A stretch of 64,000 nt of DNA, taken from the NCBI RefSeq assembly GCF_902167145.1, contig NC_050097.1, positions 147,089,982 to 147,153,981 on the forward strand, read 5' to 3'. The notes below the pieces were generated by a model, which saw only the letters and a program-made list of their open reading frames with translations, was not told where the DNA came from and made no database searches. A program made the position numbers and the translations under genes. Of the stretch, positions 22,535-33,600 are shown piece by piece (position 1 is the first letter of the stretch; each line of letters opens with the position of its first letter). This DNA comes from Zea mays. Lineage: Eukaryota > Streptophyta > Magnoliopsida > Poales > Poaceae.

Positions 22535-23879
22535 CGATTTCTACTGGTGGTTCTTACAAAGAACCGCCCGTAGAAATGATTTCCACAAGCGGTTCCTTAA
22601 GCCAGCCGCTAATGTTAATTGAGTGTTTTCACTTGTGGTTCCTTAAGCCAGCCACCAATGTTAATTGACCGTTTTCACTGGTGGATCTTTAAGAGGAATG
22701 CCAGTGGAAAGTATTTTCGGATGCTAAATCACTTTGACTAGTTATCAGATTTCATCATAAAAGTACTAGTTAACAAGAACTAGGCTATGTTCATTAAAAA
22801 GGATGGTTTTTACAAACTACCATGACTATTTATCCAAATAAAAGGATGGTTTCATCCTAATACAAGCTACTACTTTTCCTAACAGAATAAGCTACCATGT
22901 AGCTGATGATGCTTGTTGGGAGGCATCTCATCGCATATTTGGCTTGCCCCGCCATCATCATCACCGTCATCGTCGCCACTGTCGTCGCTGTCGTCGTCAC
23001 TGCAGCAGTCGTCACTGCTGCCGTCGTCGTTCTCGTCATCGTCGTCCTCTTCGTCCGAGGAGCAGATGCCCATCCAATGTCCAGACATCAGGTCGCCGTC
23101 ATTGTAAGGACTCCACATCCGATGATTCTCCGTCGATCGTCCAAGACCGGTCAATGCTGGTGTCGAAGTCCAGTTCCCTGTCAAGGAGGAACTGGAGGCC
23201 ATCCTCCCCCTCGGTGTGGTCGCCATCAGAATCTGATGCAGCCTCAAAGTCCCATCCATCTGCATCCTAGTGCAAAGGGGCCTATTTTCCATATGCTTGT
23301 ATAGGATCCCACTCTGGGGTTGGTTCACGGCTAGAGGAATGGGAGACAAAAGAAGTAGAGCAATCACTCGGTGAGGTCGCCATGGGTGGAAGGAAGCCAG
23401 AGGGTTTTTTCTGAGTTTGTAGGCGATCAATAGTGGAAATGTGTTCGATGATCAGTTAAATAGATTAAAATCGAGAAGTGGATCGACATTTACGCGAACT
23501 TCGAGGAGCAAAGAGGCGTTCAAAGTCACTGCTTCGTGTTCGGTGAGCATAATTGTCGTTTCAATTCTACAGGGGCAGTTGAAAAGACACGACTGTTCAA
23601 ATAGAAAGTGATTTCCACTGGCGATTCCTTAAGCCAACCGCTAGTGTTAATATAATGTTTTCACTGGCAGTTGCTTTAAGAGAACCCCCAGTGGAAATAG
23701 GTTTCCAGTGGCGGTTTCTTAAGCAACCCGCTAGTGAACTTTGTATTATAAATACCCCTTCTTCTCCGCCGATTGGAATTGTGTATCTCGCAGCCAACTT
23801 CCATTGGAGGCGATTTTGGAGGTCTAGATTACACAAAATACAAGGGGCGAGGTTTTGATCTTCATTTTTTGGAGGAAGG
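22535..23879. mobile_element. DNA transposon remnant with inverted subterminal repeats (CACTA-like?)
   Basis: Both ends (22540-22710 and 23605-23740) carry repeated ~35 bp units of the type TTTCCACTGGCGGTTCCTTA with hairpin-forming partners, surrounding a small decayed gene. Arrays of short hairpin subterminal repeats suggest a CACTA/En-Spm-type element. I could not see intact CACTA termini, so the class is an inference. TATA-like TTATAAATACCCC at 23746-23758. Confidence 0.45.
22879..23383 (-). pseudogene. Acidic transposon-associated protein, decayed
   Basis: From ATG 23383 the minus strand reads M-A-T-S-P-S-D-C-S-T-S, then P-E-W-D-P-I-Q-A-Y and D-G-W-D-F, interrupted by at least two TAG codons and later frame changes, and ends in long Asp/Ser tracts encoded by GAC/GAT repeats (22940-23060). 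The WDP...WDF pattern is familiar from proteins of grass DNA transposons, with no function known to me. The low-complexity acidic tail explains open frames on the other strand. Confidence 0.45.
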
Positions 23880-24493
23880 TGTTGGCCACTTGTTCTCAAT
23901 TGCTGTGAATCAAGAGCAAGGCAACACATTTGTTATACGTTAAAGACCTTTGTTCTTCGAAATATTATTCCCTCTCGGGTATAATGAATCTTAGACAAAG
24001 CTTATAAAGGACAAGACCTCATTATCCACAGATATAAAAACATAATTACAAGTGCTATATAATGTCACATATTTACTTCATAATAAATGTATTGATGTTA
24101 TCAAAATTCGTATTACATTGATACCTTCGGCTTGCTTGAAGGTAATGACACGAGTATGATTACAATCCAGCGTGAACAATATGGGGGTATTGTTCATCTA
24201 TTTATAGACAATCGTACAACTTCGTACGTTATTACATTTATACCCTTAACAATTACATACAAGGTTTACAAATGTCACAGGGATAGTGTCGTCATTTATA
24301 TTCAATAACTTGAACAACACCTTCTCCCTTCGTTGCCTTCTTGCTTCATCGTGACGAAGCTTGCTTCGTCGTACTTCCCTCGAGTTATGTTGAAGCTTTC
24401 CTGGTAACGAAGCCCATGTAATACTTAATAGTATGCTAAAAACAAATAGTTAGTCATGTTTTTGAGGACCTTCGGAAGACGAATGCCCCAACA
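23880..24493 (-). repeat. 3' LTR of a minus-strand Grande-related element, 614 bp
   Basis: Minus strand starts TGTTGGGGCATTCG (24493), ends GAGAACAAGTGGCCAACA (23880), nearly the same terminus as the Grande-like LTRs, and is preceded by the polypurine tract GAGGGGCTAC. A diverged family or subfamily with the same ends. Confidence 0.85.
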
Positions 24494-24615
24494 GTAGCCC
24501 CTCGTCGTATTAGTTTTTTCCTTTTAACAAATTTAGACTGTGAAATGAACGAAGGCCTTTAGCCGAAGGTTCGAAAAAACACCTTCCCTTCGCTAGAATA
24601 GCGAGCCATTCTGAA
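24494..24615 (-). mobile_element. Last ~120 bp of interior before the LTR at 23880
   Basis: Contains the polypurine tract and a GAAGGTGTTTTTTCG...CTTCGGC stretch like that before the 3' LTR at 20663. Truncated on the right where Mutator-like sequence begins; the exact junction near 24615 is uncertain. Confidence 0.7.
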
Positions 24616-26068
24616 AAACCAAGTCTAATTTTCATTGGTCTCTAAGTCCAAAACACCTATAGCAACTGGATACATCCTGTTATGGCCATCCATTGCACAA
24701 GCTACACATAAATAGCCCCTAAACTTTCCTATTACAAATGTGTTGTCCATATCTAAATAAGGCCTACATCCTTGCAAAAATCCAAGAATGCATGGTTTCA
24801 TTGCAAAAAGAGCCTCTAGAACCTTATCTTGTTATTGATTGTGTGATGATCAATGACAACTGAACTACGAGGAGATGATTCTTCTATTTGTTTCTTGAAC
24901 CTATATAGGTTATCAAAAGTCTTATCGCAATCACCAAACAACTGAGTCATGGCTACTTCTTTCCCATGGTAAACCCTATTGTAGGGCACTAGTACCTTGA
25001 ATTTATCCTTTAACTTCCCTTGTAAAGCCTGTGGTCCTAACTTTGGATTGTCTATTAACCAATCTTTCACCTTATCTGCAACCCAGTGCTTGGTAACACG
25101 CTTCACCTTCTCATTTCTCCTAGTGCTTTTATAGTCATGACCGTATGGGTTCCTCTTCACCTACACTTACAACATATACAACCAGTAAACTTCAAAAAAA
25201 TCTACAACTACAAAAAGGATACATAATACACAACTTACCTTCACTATAACATTATCACCCATTGTAGAAGCATGAATCCTCCACTTACACCCGTCAATCC
25301 TCCCACTACAATAGGCCTGGTACCTCCATGGTTCACTCTTCTCAATGTTATACTCAAACTCTTTTTTGATTGAATGAGTAATTAAAGCTGACATAAATGC
25401 ATTCATGTTTTCATATATGCTGCCTACTTCCATATGTGGGTCAGACTTGTCATACACTACTTCTGGCATGTGAGGAGGAACACTATCTTTCACCATTTCA
25501 TCCTCATCATATACACTAGATCCATTAGATTCATCATCAGAATCAGTTCTAGGTACATAGTCCTCATCTTAGTCTGCTTTTGACTGATGCATTTGTCCAA
25601 GATCAATAACAAACCCCCTTCATCAACACCTACATGCTCATTTTTTGGTTTAGGGTTTTGTAGGTATTTCTCATCAAAGTCAGTGGATACCTTTGGTTGA
25701 GTGGAAGCATCAGACTGTTGGGTATAATCACTAGCATAGTGGTATGTCTGGAGGGTTAGCACTAGGATGATGACGAGCAATGGACATATAACAGGTCTTA
25801 CTAAATGCATGTTTCTGGAACATTTTAAGTAGGTTTTGGTCATTGACACCTCAATGTTTGCTTCGATTGAACAGAGTAGTAATATAGTTTGGCTACTTCT
25901 CCATAAGAACATGGGTACTTCCTCAACATTTCGTCCAAATATCTTCGAAATTGGTAGTATCAAAGTCAACAACCTAAGTATGCAGAAACATGCAAATCGT
26001 GCATTTGTGGCAATTATCCTAAATTCTAGTTTGAAGGAACTTTCCGGGTCCATCCTATAGATAAACAC
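24616..26068 (-). pseudogene. Mutator-like (MULE) transposase fragment, decayed
   Basis: Minus strand: an N-terminal low-complexity part (26068-25500), then the MuDR DNA-binding-type region (A-F-M-S-A-L..., Y-C-S-G-R-I-D-G-C-K-W-R, ~25430-25240), an in-frame intron 25238-25161 (GTAAG...GTGTAG, 78 bp), then the conserved N-P-Y-G-H-D and V-A-D-K-V-K-D-W-L blocks. A TTT TGA break near 24816 follows, and beyond it remnants of the catalytic domain (C-R-P-Y-L-D-M-D-N-T-F, C-A-M-D-G-H-N-R). It breaks off at ~24616 before the rest of the DDE domain. A frame change lies near 25560. The intact family moves Mutator-like DNA transposons; this copy is inactive. Confidence 0.8.
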
Positions 26069-26911
26069 AAAGTAATTTGGGTCACCAACAACGCAGGCTA
26101 CAGCTAAATGGTGTGTCCTTCTCTAGTGTGTCCTTCTCCAACATGTCCTTCCCGAAAAACAGCAAAATGGTAGAGACAAGAGCAGGAACAAGAGTTGGAG
26201 AACATACCCATCGGGAAGCCATGAAGGACGCTTGTCTACCTTCGCCGGTGTCGTTCTCCCTCGCCATTCCGGCCTCCATTCCTCTTCCATGGATCCATGT
26301 CCAAGATCTAATCGCACATGGTCTAGGGATTGAGTGTGGAGTGGGCGCCGCCGTGGTCTAGGATTTCAGAAGGGAAAGCTGTGTTCGGGGGAGAGGAGGG
26401 GGGAGAACTGAGGGGAGGAGAGAATTGAGTTGTGTTTAAGTCGCAAGGGCAAAATCGCCATTTAGGCACACTTAACAGGACATAACGACACCTTTGGGTA
26501 ACAAAGCTAACAACAGCGGCGCTTAAGGATAAAAAATTGCTTTCTAATGGCACCGAAGCAGTGACAAATTTTTGAGTGGTTCGTCTCATATCTTTTATAA
26601 TGGCTTCAAAGGAATTGTCTCTTAATAGAAACGTGTCACGCACGTTAAAAAATGGCGCTGCATGCTTGGAGACACGCGCAAGTTGAAGCTGCTGACTAGC
26701 TATATTTGTAAATAAAAAAAAACTCTTGATATAAGATGTCACACACTGACGTACCACAATAAAAACTTTTACTGATGACAGAACTCTCCTGGTAAGAAAG
26801 ACCTTTAGCTAAATGACACGGCATCCCTATAATTAATGATACTTTTTACTGATAACAAACCACTAGTAGTAATATTGAATGACCATGCATGCATGCATGG
26901 CATCAGTCTCA
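26069..26911. other. No gene recognised; probably 5' part of the MULE plus spacer
   Basis: Contains a GC-richer stretch (26160-26430) that could be the MULE 5' exon/UTR and GGGCAAAATCGCCATTTAGG at 26447, which might belong to a terminal repeat, but I cannot find the partner. 26500-26911 is A/T-rich and would include the 3' UTR of the ubiquitin-like gene. GCATGCATGCATG at 26887. Confidence 0.3.
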
Positions 26912-27580
26912 TCACCAGCCACAAAGGCAAAGCATCAGATGGAGGGTTTCCTCCTTCTGGATGCCGTAGTCCGCCAGGGTGCGTCTGCCCTCAAGACGCC
27001 TGCCGCGAAAGATGATGCGCTGTTCTAGGGGTGGGATGCCCTCCATTTCATAGATCTTCACCGTGATACTGTTGACGGTATCTGAGCTGTCGACCCTAAC
27101 AGTGGTGGTCTTTCCGTTTTGCATCTTCACAAAGATCTGCATTGCGTCACTTGTACTTGTACATGGGTGGATGACAAGGAGAAGCGTGGACTCGTTGCAA
27201 ATGTTGTAGTCCGCCAAGGTGTACTTGCCCTCTAGCTGTTCGTCGCCAAAGATGAGGCATTGCCGACCCTTGGGAAATCCCTCGTTGTATTCAATCTTGT
27301 CCTTTATGATGTCAATAGTATCTAAGCTATCAACATCAAGAGTGATGGTTAGGCCTTTTAGCGTCTCCTTCACATAGATTTGCATCTTTTCTTGGAGGTC
27401 AAGCGTGGATTGATGCTGGATGTTATAATCAGCCAGTGTGAGGTTATCCTCCATCTGCACTCCTTCAAAGACAAGGTGGTATTTTTCTAAAATCTTTTTC
27501 TTAACTGTATGCAAGGTATCGTCAGGTTGGACCCTGAGGCAAATCATCTTGCCGCTGGGGCTCCTCACGAAGATCTGCAT
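26912..27580 (-). CDS. Divergent tandem ubiquitin-like protein (three domains)
   Basis: ATG at 27580 begins M-Q-I-F-V-R, the canonical ubiquitin start, and the upstream base pattern is a splice acceptor, so I prefer it to the longer frame. 222 residues in three ubiquitin-like units starting at residues 1, ~65 and ~146. Unit 1 lacks about nine residues around the E-G-I-P-P turn. Unit 2 ends in an extra tail instead of Gly-Gly. Unit 3 is closest to ubiquitin (I44 kept, K48 to R, K63 kept) but ends L-C-L-C-G-W instead of L-R-L-R-G-G. With no Gly-Gly it should be neither processed by deubiquitinases nor conjugated, so it may act as an uncleaved ubiquitin-fold protein or be a decaying polyubiquitin copy. 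The uninterrupted frame argues for recent or continuing use. The only host-type gene here. Confidence 0.8.
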   Translation of the reverse strand: MQIFVRSPSGKMICLRVQPDDTLHTVKKKILEKYHLVFEGVQMEDNLTLADYNIQHQSTLDLQEKMQIYVKETLKGLTITLDVDSLDTIDIIKDKIEYNEGFPKGRQCLIFGDEQLEGKYTLADYNICNESTLLLVIHPCTSTSDAMQIFVKMQNGKTTTVRVDSSDTVNSITVKIYEMEGIPPLEQRIIFRGRRLEGRRTLADYGIQKEETLHLMLCLCGW

Positions 27581-27581
27581 T

Positions 27582-28148
27582 CTGAATGAGCACACCCACC
27601 AAACATCATCAGTTGTTTTAATGTAGACAAAAAGAATGCTTTGATACAACTTTTAATTATTTGAGCTATACAACAATGCACAAAAAGCGCCAACATTTCC
27701 AATAGGCACCACCTTAAAAATAACATGGCTCACATTGAAGAGAGAAACTGAATGTGTTAGTTCACATTTTTGCTGAATACACTTTCTACTTGCCAGCCAG
27801 AATGCATCGATCTAATTGGAAAACAAAATTTGCAGCAATGCAGCCCTTCGTATGAACCAGCAACTGAATTCAACAGAAGACCCTTTCATCTTTCTTCTGT
27901 TTAGGCTATAGAACAATTAATATCCAAAAAAACAACAACTCAAACAGGTTGTAGAAGAAGATAAATTGAGAGTCCTCACAACGAATCATTTGAGACGAGA
28001 CACAGATTCCAGCCAATACTCCAGTAATCCTACTACCTGACACAGTGACACTGACACTACGCTTGCTATATATAGAGAGATCACCGGACACCGGTACCAC
28101 AAATACGAATAAGACTGCTAGTATAGAGATTAGAGCTACCTCGTATAC
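27582..28148 (-). other. Likely 5' UTR intron of the ubiquitin-like gene
   Basis: Donor TTTAG|GTATACG at 28149/28148 and acceptor CTCATTCAG|A one base before the ATG, 567 bp, T-rich near the acceptor. A leader intron ending beside the ATG is the usual layout of plant polyubiquitin genes. The non-coding first exon would run from ~28245 to 28149. Confidence 0.65.
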
Positions 28149-28272
28149 CTAAAGCCCACAAAGACGGCTTGTTCCTCGGATCCGTGGGCGTTCTTCGTTC
28201 CGCCGGAGTGCCCAGAGAGATGGAAATTGAAGTGGACGGGCGATGACTTAGCTAGGGTTGGTGATAAGATGC

Positions 28273-28280
28273 ATTTTATA
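28273..28280 (-). promoter_or_regulatory. TATA box of the ubiquitin-like gene
   Basis: Minus strand TATAAAATGC, ~125 bases before the proposed donor site, placing transcription start near 28245. A second TATATATT at ~28395-28404 lies in the duplicated promoter copy. CCACGTG (G-box/ABRE core) lies near 28696. Confidence 0.6.
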
Positions 28281-28685
28281 GTCGATCGTGCTGGGCTGCT
28301 GGCTGTTTGGATATGGGCCAGGCCGGGGCGGCGTCTCTCCATACACATATTTTCATGTACGTAATATCCAAAAGGAAAACTAGCACTCACATTTAATATA
28401 TAGTCCATCGTGCTGGGCTGCTGGCTGACTTCGACGCTCATTATTTAATTGGATATGGGCCAGGCCGGGGTGGCGTCTCTCCATACACATATTCTCAAAT
28501 ACTCCGTTACATAATAGAGTTCGTTTTACCATTTGCTTTTTTTATCTACTATATTTAAATAAATGATAATAAATCTAGACATATTTATAAAACAGATACA
28601 CTTGTTATTGTATAGATCCAATAAAAGACTAAAACGAATTTTAATTTGGAATAAAGAGAGTACGTAATATCCAAAAGGAAAACTC
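28277..28685. repeat. Tandemly duplicated promoter segment
   Basis: Copy 1 (~28277-28383) and copy 2 (~28399-28685) share TATAGTC, ATCGTGCTGGGCTGCTGGCT, GGATATGGGCCAGGCCGGGG, GGCGTCTCTCCATACACATA and TACGTAATATCCAAAAGGAA in the same order. Copy 2 has ~22 extra bases near 28430 and a MITE. Confidence 0.9.
28502..28660. mobile_element. Stowaway-like MITE, 159 bp, TA target duplication
   Basis: Ends CTCCGTTAC...TTCGTTTTA and, inverted, CTCTCTTTATTCC...TTCGTTTTAG, like grass Stowaway elements (CTCCCTCCGTTCC type), flanked by TA at 28500-28501 and 28661-28662. The other promoter copy has a single TA at the same place (28362-28363 region) followed by CGTAATATCC, i.e. an empty site. Confidence 0.85.
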
Positions 28686-29220
28686 CAACCCGCACGCCAC
28701 GTGTTAAGATGAGCGCGCGACCGAGCCTGGTCTACCTTTGGCCTGCTAGTCGTGGCCCACTCCACTTCGTATTCCTCTTCCAGCCCTCATTGTCGTCGCC
28801 GAGGAGCCGAGCCTAGAGAGCAGGCGGAATGTGGGGGAGCAGCCGATGGCAAAGTCGCCTCCAGGCGGGGTGGTGGTTGATGCCGGCGGGGCATAAGGTT
28901 AGGATTTCGGGTTGGGTTCCATTATTCACTAGCTTAGAGGGAGGGTTTTAAGGCGGCGATGGTTTGGCGGTGGAGTCGGTTTGGTCGCCGGTCAGGCAGG
29001 TTCGGACAACTAGTGGGCGGTTGTGGGCAAAATTGCTTATTTGGGTTCTTATATGTTGCTTCTCAATAAAATACCCCACTAACATTGTCAATAGCTAAAA
29101 TACCCCACAAATACGAGTGCCTCTCGCCGAATTACGCCACCATTAGCCTGGCCTTGGTACATTACAATTATACCCCTGTTAATCACCCTATTAACGCAAT
29201 ATCTCTCGTCCTCACCTTCT
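28686..29220. other. No gene recognised
   Basis: 28686-29040 is GC-rich with short frames only. 29040-29220 is A/T-richer and unique-looking, with AAAATACCCCAC twice. It ends where the Gypsy LTR begins. Confidence 0.3.
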
Positions 29221-29813
29221 TGTTGGTGCCGATCCGCGCGCCAATCACATCGATGAATATCAGTTGCGGTGCCCTCTACGAAGGTGCAGACGGTCCGAGG
29301 CCGAGGGCCGGACGGTCCGCGACCTGGCGCCAGAGCTAGGGTTTCTGTCTGACGAGCCGGACGGTCCGCGCATGCATAGGGGCGGCGGAGTTCACCGAAC
29401 AGCGCTAGGATCTCGCTCCCTGGAGGGATCCCATTGTGGAGGAGAGATCCTAGGGTTTGTCTTGGGATCGGCAGGCCACCCAAGACGCCTCTAAACGACG
29501 TAGAGCCGGAGAGAGGTGAAGATTAGAGAGAGGAATCTAAGTTATTGTATACTCTTAGGGCAAAAAGTAAAGAACGGAAGATAATTTTATTGTTTGATCT
29601 ATTGTTGGTTGTTCAATTGGCCATACCGCTTCAAATATATAAGGGGGGAGGTCTAAACCCGTTCCTAGGAGTTCTCCAACAACTCACGTGGGATTAGAGG
29701 GCTAAACACGCGAGGAGATTGGAGTTTTAACCGCCTGATTCAATCTATTCGGACCGTTCGCACCTATGGGCGGACCGTCCAGCCCTGTCCACTGCCACAA
29801 ATGGTGCTCAACA
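29221..29813 (-). repeat. 3' LTR of the old Gypsy element, 593 bp
   Basis: Minus strand TGTTGAGCACC...GGCACCAACA. TATA-like CTTATATATTTG at 29633-29644. Contains CGGACGGTCCG palindromes at ~29320 and ~29360. A purine-rich stretch (AAAGGCAGGGAGGC) precedes it as polypurine tract. Confidence 0.75.
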
Positions 29814-29900
29814 CATGCCTCCCTGCCTTTTGGAGAAGTTGAGCGAACCAAAAGCACTAACATAGGCTGGAACTAACTCGATGTGATCACATCGGTTCTC

Positions 29901-30014
29901 TTAGGCATCTTGCCACACACTAGGATGGTATTGCTTTAGGAAACACCTGGTTAGTGCCTTGGGCAAGCCTTCGCCTTGTAATGTTTGCAACAAGTAGGTG
30001 TTACAAGACATTAC
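29901..30014 (-). pseudogene. Gypsy pol, C-terminal end
   Basis: Minus strand reads L-Q-T-L-Q-G-E-G-L-P-K-A-L...L-K-Q-Y-H-P-S-V-W-Q-D-A then TAA at 29901-29903, the usual end of Gypsy pol. The frame continues at 39135 across the Grande-like insertion. Confidence 0.85.
30010..30014. repeat. Target site duplication (left), attac
   Basis: Identical to 39135-39139 on the other side of the Grande-like element 2. Confidence 0.95.
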
Positions 30015-30612
30015 TGTTGGGGCCATGCTTCGTCGCCGAAGGTCCTGCAGGAAGAAACACCTTCGACAAATTCGTTTAAACATAGTGTCGAAGCTACCAC
30101 TCATGAAGCTTCGGTACTATAACGTATCTGAAGACGAAGGTTCGAACCGACTTAAAAATGAAATGACTTCTTAGTCCATAAGGGTGCATGATTGTAATTT
30201 CTCACAGGCTGCGTCATATGCCTATAAATAGATGAACAGTACTCCTTTACTGTTCACGCAATCCTATAATCATTGACGCATCACACTGGAATTATTGTTC
30301 TTTGTCAAGGCAAATGTATAAATGTACTTGAATATTATGTTTTAATATTTAAGTTTGTATAATAAAATATATGTTTAATAATATCTGTCATTGGTATAAA
30401 TTTCTTTAATTTTTCATATTCTAGCATTGTTTATATTGTTCTATAGAGCTAATCACGAAGGTAAGACCTTCGTGATATTTTGCTTACGGTCTTCGTCCGA
30501 AGTTCATTATATCCAAAGGGAGATAATGCTTCAGCGGACGAAGGGCATTAACGTTTAACATTTTATGTTGCCTTGTTCTTAATTCATAGCATTTGAGAAC
30601 AAGTCCCCAACA
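30015..30612 (+). repeat. 5' LTR of Grande-like 2, 598 bp
   Basis: TGTTGGGGCC...CCCCAACA; TATA box CTATAAATA at 30222-30230. Lacks 30 bp present in the 3' LTR after CCATAAGGGT. Confidence 0.95.
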
Positions 30613-30625
30613 TTGGCGCCCACCT
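30613..30625 (+). other. Primer binding site
   Basis: TTGGCGCCCACCT directly after the LTR. Confidence 0.85.
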
Positions 30626-30656
30626 CTGGTGAACTCACTTTCACTTGTTTGAGCTG

Positions 30657-33600
30657 ATGGCTTCGTTCCACAACCAAGCTGGAGCTGCTTCGGCTCCGAA
30701 GCTGGTGCTCCCGATAACAGGCGGTTCATGTTCAGAGCCAGCTAACAAGAAGCAGAAGAAGGAGGCACAGAGAAGGGTACAACATGTCGGGGTGCAAGGA
30801 CCCTTTATCAAGTCAAGATGGTCCCACATCCCAATTACCTTCTCTCAAGAGGACCTTCAGCTCAAGGATTACCCTCACAATGATGCTATGGTTATTTCTT
30901 GTGTTATCAAAGGATTTCTGGTTCACAATGTTCTAGTTGACATAGGCAGTGCAGCGGATATTATATTTGCTAAGGCCTTCAGACAAATGCAAGAGCTCGA
31001 AGATAAGATCCATGATGCTACACATCCCCTTTGTGGCTTCAGAGGAAGGCAGATTGTAGCACTCGGCAAGATTACCATGCCAGTGACCTTCGGATTTGTC
31101 AACAATACAAGGACTGAGCAAGTTGTGTTTGACATTGTCGACATGGAATACCCTTACAATGCAATCATTGGTCGCGGAACACTCAATGCTTTCGAAGCAG
31201 TTCTTCATCCAGCATATCTTTATATGAAGATACCTTCGGATCAAGGACCTATTGCTATTTATGGGAGTTAGGAAGCTGCCAGAAAGGCTGAGGGGAACTG
31301 GACATATTCAAAGGCAATCCATAATATAGATGAAGCCGAAGCTTGTGAACAATACAAGTACAGAAGGGAGAAGGTTGCTTCAGCCGATCAGCCGAAACCC
31401 ATGCTTTTATGCGAAGATATCGCAGAGCAGAAGGTGCTATTGGGATCTCAATTGTCTGAGGAATAGGAGAAAACCTTGATAAGGTTTCTGTTCAACAACA
31501 AAGATGTCTTTGCGTGGTCAGCTAATGATCTCTGTGGTGTTAACAGGGATGTCATTGAACACTCGCTCAATGTTGACCCATCCTTCAGACCTAGAAAGTA
31601 GAGGCTTTGGAAAATGTGTGACGACAAAGCTGAAGGTGCTCGGAATGAAGTAAAAAGACTTCTTAGCGCTGGGGTCATCAGAGAAGTGAAATACCCAGAG
31701 TGGCTAGCCAACACTGTTATGGTGAAGAAGGCCAATGGTAAATGGAGAATGTGTATTGATTTTACTGATCTCAACAAGGCTTGTCCAAAGGATGAATTTC
31801 CATTACCAAGGATAGATTCTCTGGTAGACGCAGCAGCTTCGTCAGAGCTTATGAGTCTGCTAGAATGTTACTCAGGCTATCATCAAATTTGGATGAAGAA
31901 GGAGGATGAGGCAAAAACCAGCTTCATAACCCCTAGTGGAACATATTGTTATCTTCGGATGCCTGAGGGGCTCAAGAATGCTGGAGGAAGCTTCAGCAGA
32001 ATGACAGCGAAGGTTCTCCATTCTCAGATAGGCAGAAATGTGCTAACCTATGTTGATGATATTATAGTAAAAAGCACCAAGCAAGAAAATCACATTGCTG
32101 ATCTGCAGGAGACATTCGCTAATTTCAGACAAGCTGGTCTGAAGCTGAATCCAGAGAAGTGTGTCTTCGGAGTAAAGAAGGGGAAATTCCTTGGTTATCT
32201 GGTCTCAACAAAAGGAATCGAAGCTAATCCAAATAAGATCGAAGCTATTCTTCGGATGGAGCCGCCAAGCACGAAGAAGGGGGCTCAACGACTGACAGGA
32301 ATACTGGCATCTCTCAATCGATTCATATCTAGATCAGCAGAGAGAAATTTACCATTCTTCGAAGTGCTGAAGTCAGCCGAAGTCTTTCAATGGGGATCAG
32401 CTCAGCATAGAGCCTTCGAAGAGCTGAAGCAGTATTTGATAGACTTAACGACGTTAACTCCACCAGCGCCAGGGGCTCCTCTGTTGTTGTACGTGGCAGC
32501 TTCACACTCTACAGTGAGTGCGGCACTTGTTCAAGAAAAACTTGAGGGACAAACCAAAAAGCAAGCCCCAATATACTTCGTCTCCGAAGTTCTTAGTCTA
32601 TCAATGAAGAATTATACAGAACTGAAGAAGGTCTTATATGCCGTCTTAATGGCATCCAGGAAACTTCGACATTATTTTCAAGCATATCATATAATTATTC
32701 CTTCGTCACAACCTTTGAAGGATGTCATGAGGAACAGAGAGGCTACTGGAAGAATTGGAAAGTGGGCTGCGGAGCTCAATGAGTTCAGCATTGATTATGT
32801 GCACAGATCCTCAATACAGTCCCAGGCGTTAGCAGACTTCATTGCCGATTGGACGCCAGGGGTTCAAGGAGAAGAAACAACTAAGGATACCGAAGTATGG
32901 CCGGTATTTTGTGACGGTTCTTGGGGAACCTTCGGGGCAGGAGTAACTGCTGTGTTAGTTGCACCCTCCAAAGTTAGAACTTGCTACGCAACAAGACTTG
33001 ATTTTAGCTGCACAAATAATATTGCTGAGTATGAAGCTTTGCTTTTGGGACTTCGGAAGTTAAAGTCAATGGGGTTTAGAAGGGCGGTTCTTAAAACCGA
33101 TTCCCAGGTTATTTCTGGCCATATTGACAAGAGTTGTAAAGCAAGAGACCTGAAACTTGAGAATTATTTAGGCACGGTCCGAAGAATTGAAGCTTCCTTT
33201 GAAGGGTTTTCTGTCAAAAACATTCCTCGAGGAGAAAATGAACATGTTGATTTGCTAGCCAAGTCAGCAGCACAGGGGCTGCCCTTACCTTCGGAAGCAT
33301 TTTTTGAAACAATAAAAGCACCTTCGGTTGAACTTCATGAAAGAGCAGTCCTCAATATATCACCTGTTCACAGTGAAGACTGGAGAACTGAGATCATTTC
33401 TTTCCTTCAGGGTAATTTCCTTTCAGATGACGAAGCTTATAACAAGAGAATAGAGGCAAGAGCTTGACCATATGTTATAATAGAAGGGGAGTTGTACAAG
33501 CATGGAGTCTGTTCTCCACTACTCAAATGTTTATCCAGAGCCGAAGGTATAGAATTGATGAAGGAAATACACGCCGGTCTGTGTGGATCTCATATTGGAT

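Noticed and set aside
26912..27649. Longer ubiquitin-like frame starting upstream at 27649
   Set aside because: The extra 23 residues lie in a T-rich stretch ending in a splice acceptor one base before the canonical M-Q-I-F start, so they are intron.
28136..28441. 101-residue frame upstream of the ubiquitin-like gene
   Set aside because: It spans the TATA box, leader exon and promoter repeat and has no recognisable domain.
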